Assembly (NCBI GenBank): GCA_020635205.1
Contig: JACKAE010000002.1
Location: forward strand, 62,001-126,000
Source: Ignavibacteria bacterium
GTDB taxonomy: Bacteria; Bacteroidota; Ignavibacteria; OLB7
Direction: 5' to 3'
Length of the DNA stretch: 64,000 nucleotides
The notes under the pieces are model-generated. The model did not search any database. It saw nothing but the letters and a program-made list of their open reading frames with translations, and was not told the origin of the DNA. Made by a program: the position numbers and the translations under genes. This document shows, piece after piece, positions 62,492-64,000 of this stretch (position 1 is its first letter; every line of letters starts with the position of its first letter).

Positions 62492-63925
62492 TCACTCAGT
62501 CAGTCTTCGGAGCGTCAGCGTGTCGAGGTGGAGGCGCTGCCGTAGAAATGCTTCGAGGCGTTCGCGAACCATGGTCTGACGGCTGCTGCCATACGAGCCA
62601 GCATAGTCGAATAGGAAGAGGGGAACTGGTAAAGCAGAGTCACGAGTGGTTTGTAGGTTCTTGGCAAAGGCTAAATCCTCCACTTCGGGCAACACTTCTT
62701 TCAATTCCTTTGAAATATCTCGTAGGGGGATCGTATCACTTTTCATCCTGTTAATCACCTGCTGTAAACTATCAATCTGCACTTGCTTGAGGTCAGTCGA
62801 TTTCTGGTTGATCTCCATCATGTTCATCGCCATGCGGGCAGCCTCTTGGCTGAGGCGTTCTTCGTCTTCCTTCGTGATGCTCATCTGAACTACCTTCAGA
62901 TTGAAATCCTTCAGACCATAGTCTGGCAATGTCCGGCTACTGGAATCAATCTTTGATGAGTCGATAGGAGTGCCGACCATGTAGACTTTCAGAAGTGTTG
63001 CCGTATCCCCTTCATCGAATCGTTCCCAGTTGATTGGCTCATACGCTTCAGCCGTTAAGTTGTCCTCTAAGAAACTCTGAATGGAGTTCCGTTCGCGAAG
63101 ATCGGTGATAACGCCGTAGAAGATGATGGCACTCGGAATGGCAACAACCGTGACGAATGCTCCGATCCACCGCCGCGTGAGCGTCCGCGTTCGCTCGTCA
63201 AGAAAATCATGGTAGGGGAAGTGGAGGTAGCGAACCATTAAGTAGGTAGAGAGGCTGATAAAGATTGCGTTGATGAAGAAGAGGTAAAAGGCTCCGAAGA
63301 AGTATGCCCACCGTCCAGTGGCTATGCCGAAACCTGCCGTGCAGAGTGGTGGCATTAAGGCTGTTGCGATAGCGACGCCTGGAATTGCGTTCGTCTTCTC
63401 ACGACGCGATCCAGCAACAATACCGGCAATGCCACCGAAGAGGGCAACCCCAACATCTAACAGTGTTGGACTTGTCCGGGCAGTTAGCTCTGGTCCCGGT
63501 TGACCTAACGGGGTTATGAGAAAGTAGAGCGTGCTGGATAGAATGCTGACGGTAACTGCAATGCCGAAGTTCTTCAGCGAGTCCACTAACAGTTCCCGGT
63601 CGTTAATCCCTACGCTGAGTCCAATGCCGAGGATCGGAGACATGAGTGGAGAGATAAGCATCGCGCCAATGATTACTGCCGCCGAGTTAACGTCGAGGCC
63701 AATCGAGGCAAGTCCGGCGGCGCAGATCAAAATCCAGACGTTGGCTCCCCGAAGCTGCACGTTGTTCCGGATTTCCCTAATGGTTCCCTCGGCATCAGTC
63801 CCCTCGAACAGCGCAAAAATGCTTTGGAGTCCTCTCCGAATTCGGGAGTAAAGCCGCAGAAGCAGAGGTCTGTTCTCCTGATAGAACTTCGATTTCTTGA
63901 GCTGGTTCTTGACTTTTTCTTTCAT
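62492..63925 (-). CDS. DUF389 family membrane protein
   Basis: A 477-residue membrane protein of the DUF389/TIGR00341-like group. The family core is clear: ANVWILICAAGLASIGLDVNSAAVIIGAMLISPLMSPILG, then helices at about 120-150, 160-185 (GVALFGGIAGIVAGSRREKTNAIPGVAIATALMPPLCTAGFGIATG) and 205-240. A further helix follows at about 255-275. The C-terminal 180 residues are soluble and helical, with QVQIDSLQQVINRMKSD. Function is unknown for the family; transport has been suggested. The N-terminal 50 residues are basic and polar. Confidence 0.85.
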   Translation of the reverse strand: MKEKVKNQLKKSKFYQENRPLLLRLYSRIRRGLQSIFALFEGTDAEGTIREIRNNVQLRGANVWILICAAGLASIGLDVNSAAVIIGAMLISPLMSPILGIGLSVGINDRELLVDSLKNFGIAVTVSILSSTLYFLITPLGQPGPELTARTSPTLLDVGVALFGGIAGIVAGSRREKTNAIPGVAIATALMPPLCTAGFGIATGRWAYFFGAFYLFFINAIFISLSTYLMVRYLHFPYHDFLDERTRTLTRRWIGAFVTVVAIPSAIIFYGVITDLRERNSIQSFLEDNLTAEAYEPINWERFDEGDTATLLKVYMVGTPIDSSKIDSSSRTLPDYGLKDFNLKVVQMSITKEDEERLSQEAARMAMNMMEINQKSTDLKQVQIDSLQQVINRMKSDTIPLRDISKELKEVLPEVEDLAFAKNLQTTRDSALPVPLFLFDYAGSYGSSRQTMVRERLEAFLRQRLHLDTLTLRRLTE

Positions 63926-64000
63926 GCCATGCGTAGAATGAGCAGTTTACACTTATGAGGTGAAGATACGCTCTCCAGACATTTTTATAAGGTGGTAATC
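63926..64000. other. Upstream end of the DUF389 gene
   Basis: Seventy-five bases of noncoding sequence to the window edge, presumably holding the DUF389 promoter. No motif is assigned. Confidence 0.3.

Overview
The window reads as chromosomal DNA from a member of the Bacteroidota/Chlorobiota/Ignavibacteria (FCB) branch, possibly a Kapabacteria- or Ignavibacteria-like lineage. The evidence is indirect: several secreted proteins end in type IX secretion (T9SS) style C-terminal sorting domains, and there is a candidate GldM-like gene, a TPR-LuxR regulator, a long-form IspH and a Bacteroidota-style mix of DUF3098, YtxH and LVIVD/choice-of-anchor proteins. Coding density is high, G+C looks moderate by eye (about half), genes lie on both strands, and no phage or insertion sequence transposase is visible.

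Layout. 1-745: 3' end of the 2-oxoglutarate dehydrogenase E1 gene. 890-6747: T9SS cargo (a repeat-type secreted protein and an exported phospholipase D-like protein) around a TPR-LuxR regulator and a small MITE-like element. 6976-9210: UvrD/PcrA helicase. 9389-13216: giant exported TPR-transglutaminase protein. 13766-20737: likely envelope or secretion operon with a single-pass GldM-like protein and two paralogous signal-peptide proteins with barrel-like C-termini, closed by a strong terminator, then a VWA-OmpA protein. 20793-28144: KDPG aldolase, a T9SS cargo protein, a Cys-rich small protein, an AI-2E-family permease, a UbiA-type prenyltransferase and a SIMPL protein. 28328-30735: ECF sigma factor with a membrane-bound WD40 partner. 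31193-32474: OsmC and a nitrilase-family hydrolase.

32566-43075 is the most unusual part: five paralogous surface proteins with YadA-like GGG head repeats and a C-terminal coiled coil. They fall into two types (B and A). Their order and two near-identical upstream blocks show that a module [regulatory block - B - A] was duplicated, with one extra B gene and a methyltransferase between the copies. A tRNA-Gln lies just beyond the array with its 3' end facing it.

43416-64000 is mostly housekeeping: LamG T9SS cargo, acyl-CoA mutase large subunit, DinB protein, glutamate dehydrogenase, 4-hydroxyphenylpyruvate dioxygenase, histidinol-phosphate aminotransferase, IspH, type III pantothenate kinase, DUF948 and YtxH coiled-coil proteins, an M28 peptidase lipoprotein, PrmA, DUF3098 and DUF389 membrane proteins. 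Noncoding stretches here carry dispersed repeats: a 163-bp palindrome-rich repeat (two direct copies near 49.0-49.6 kb, an inverted relative at 62.2-62.4 kb), a 40-bp repeat seen three times, and AT-rich TTCAAAA repeats flanking two small genes. All assignments come from reading the sequence; no database search was run.
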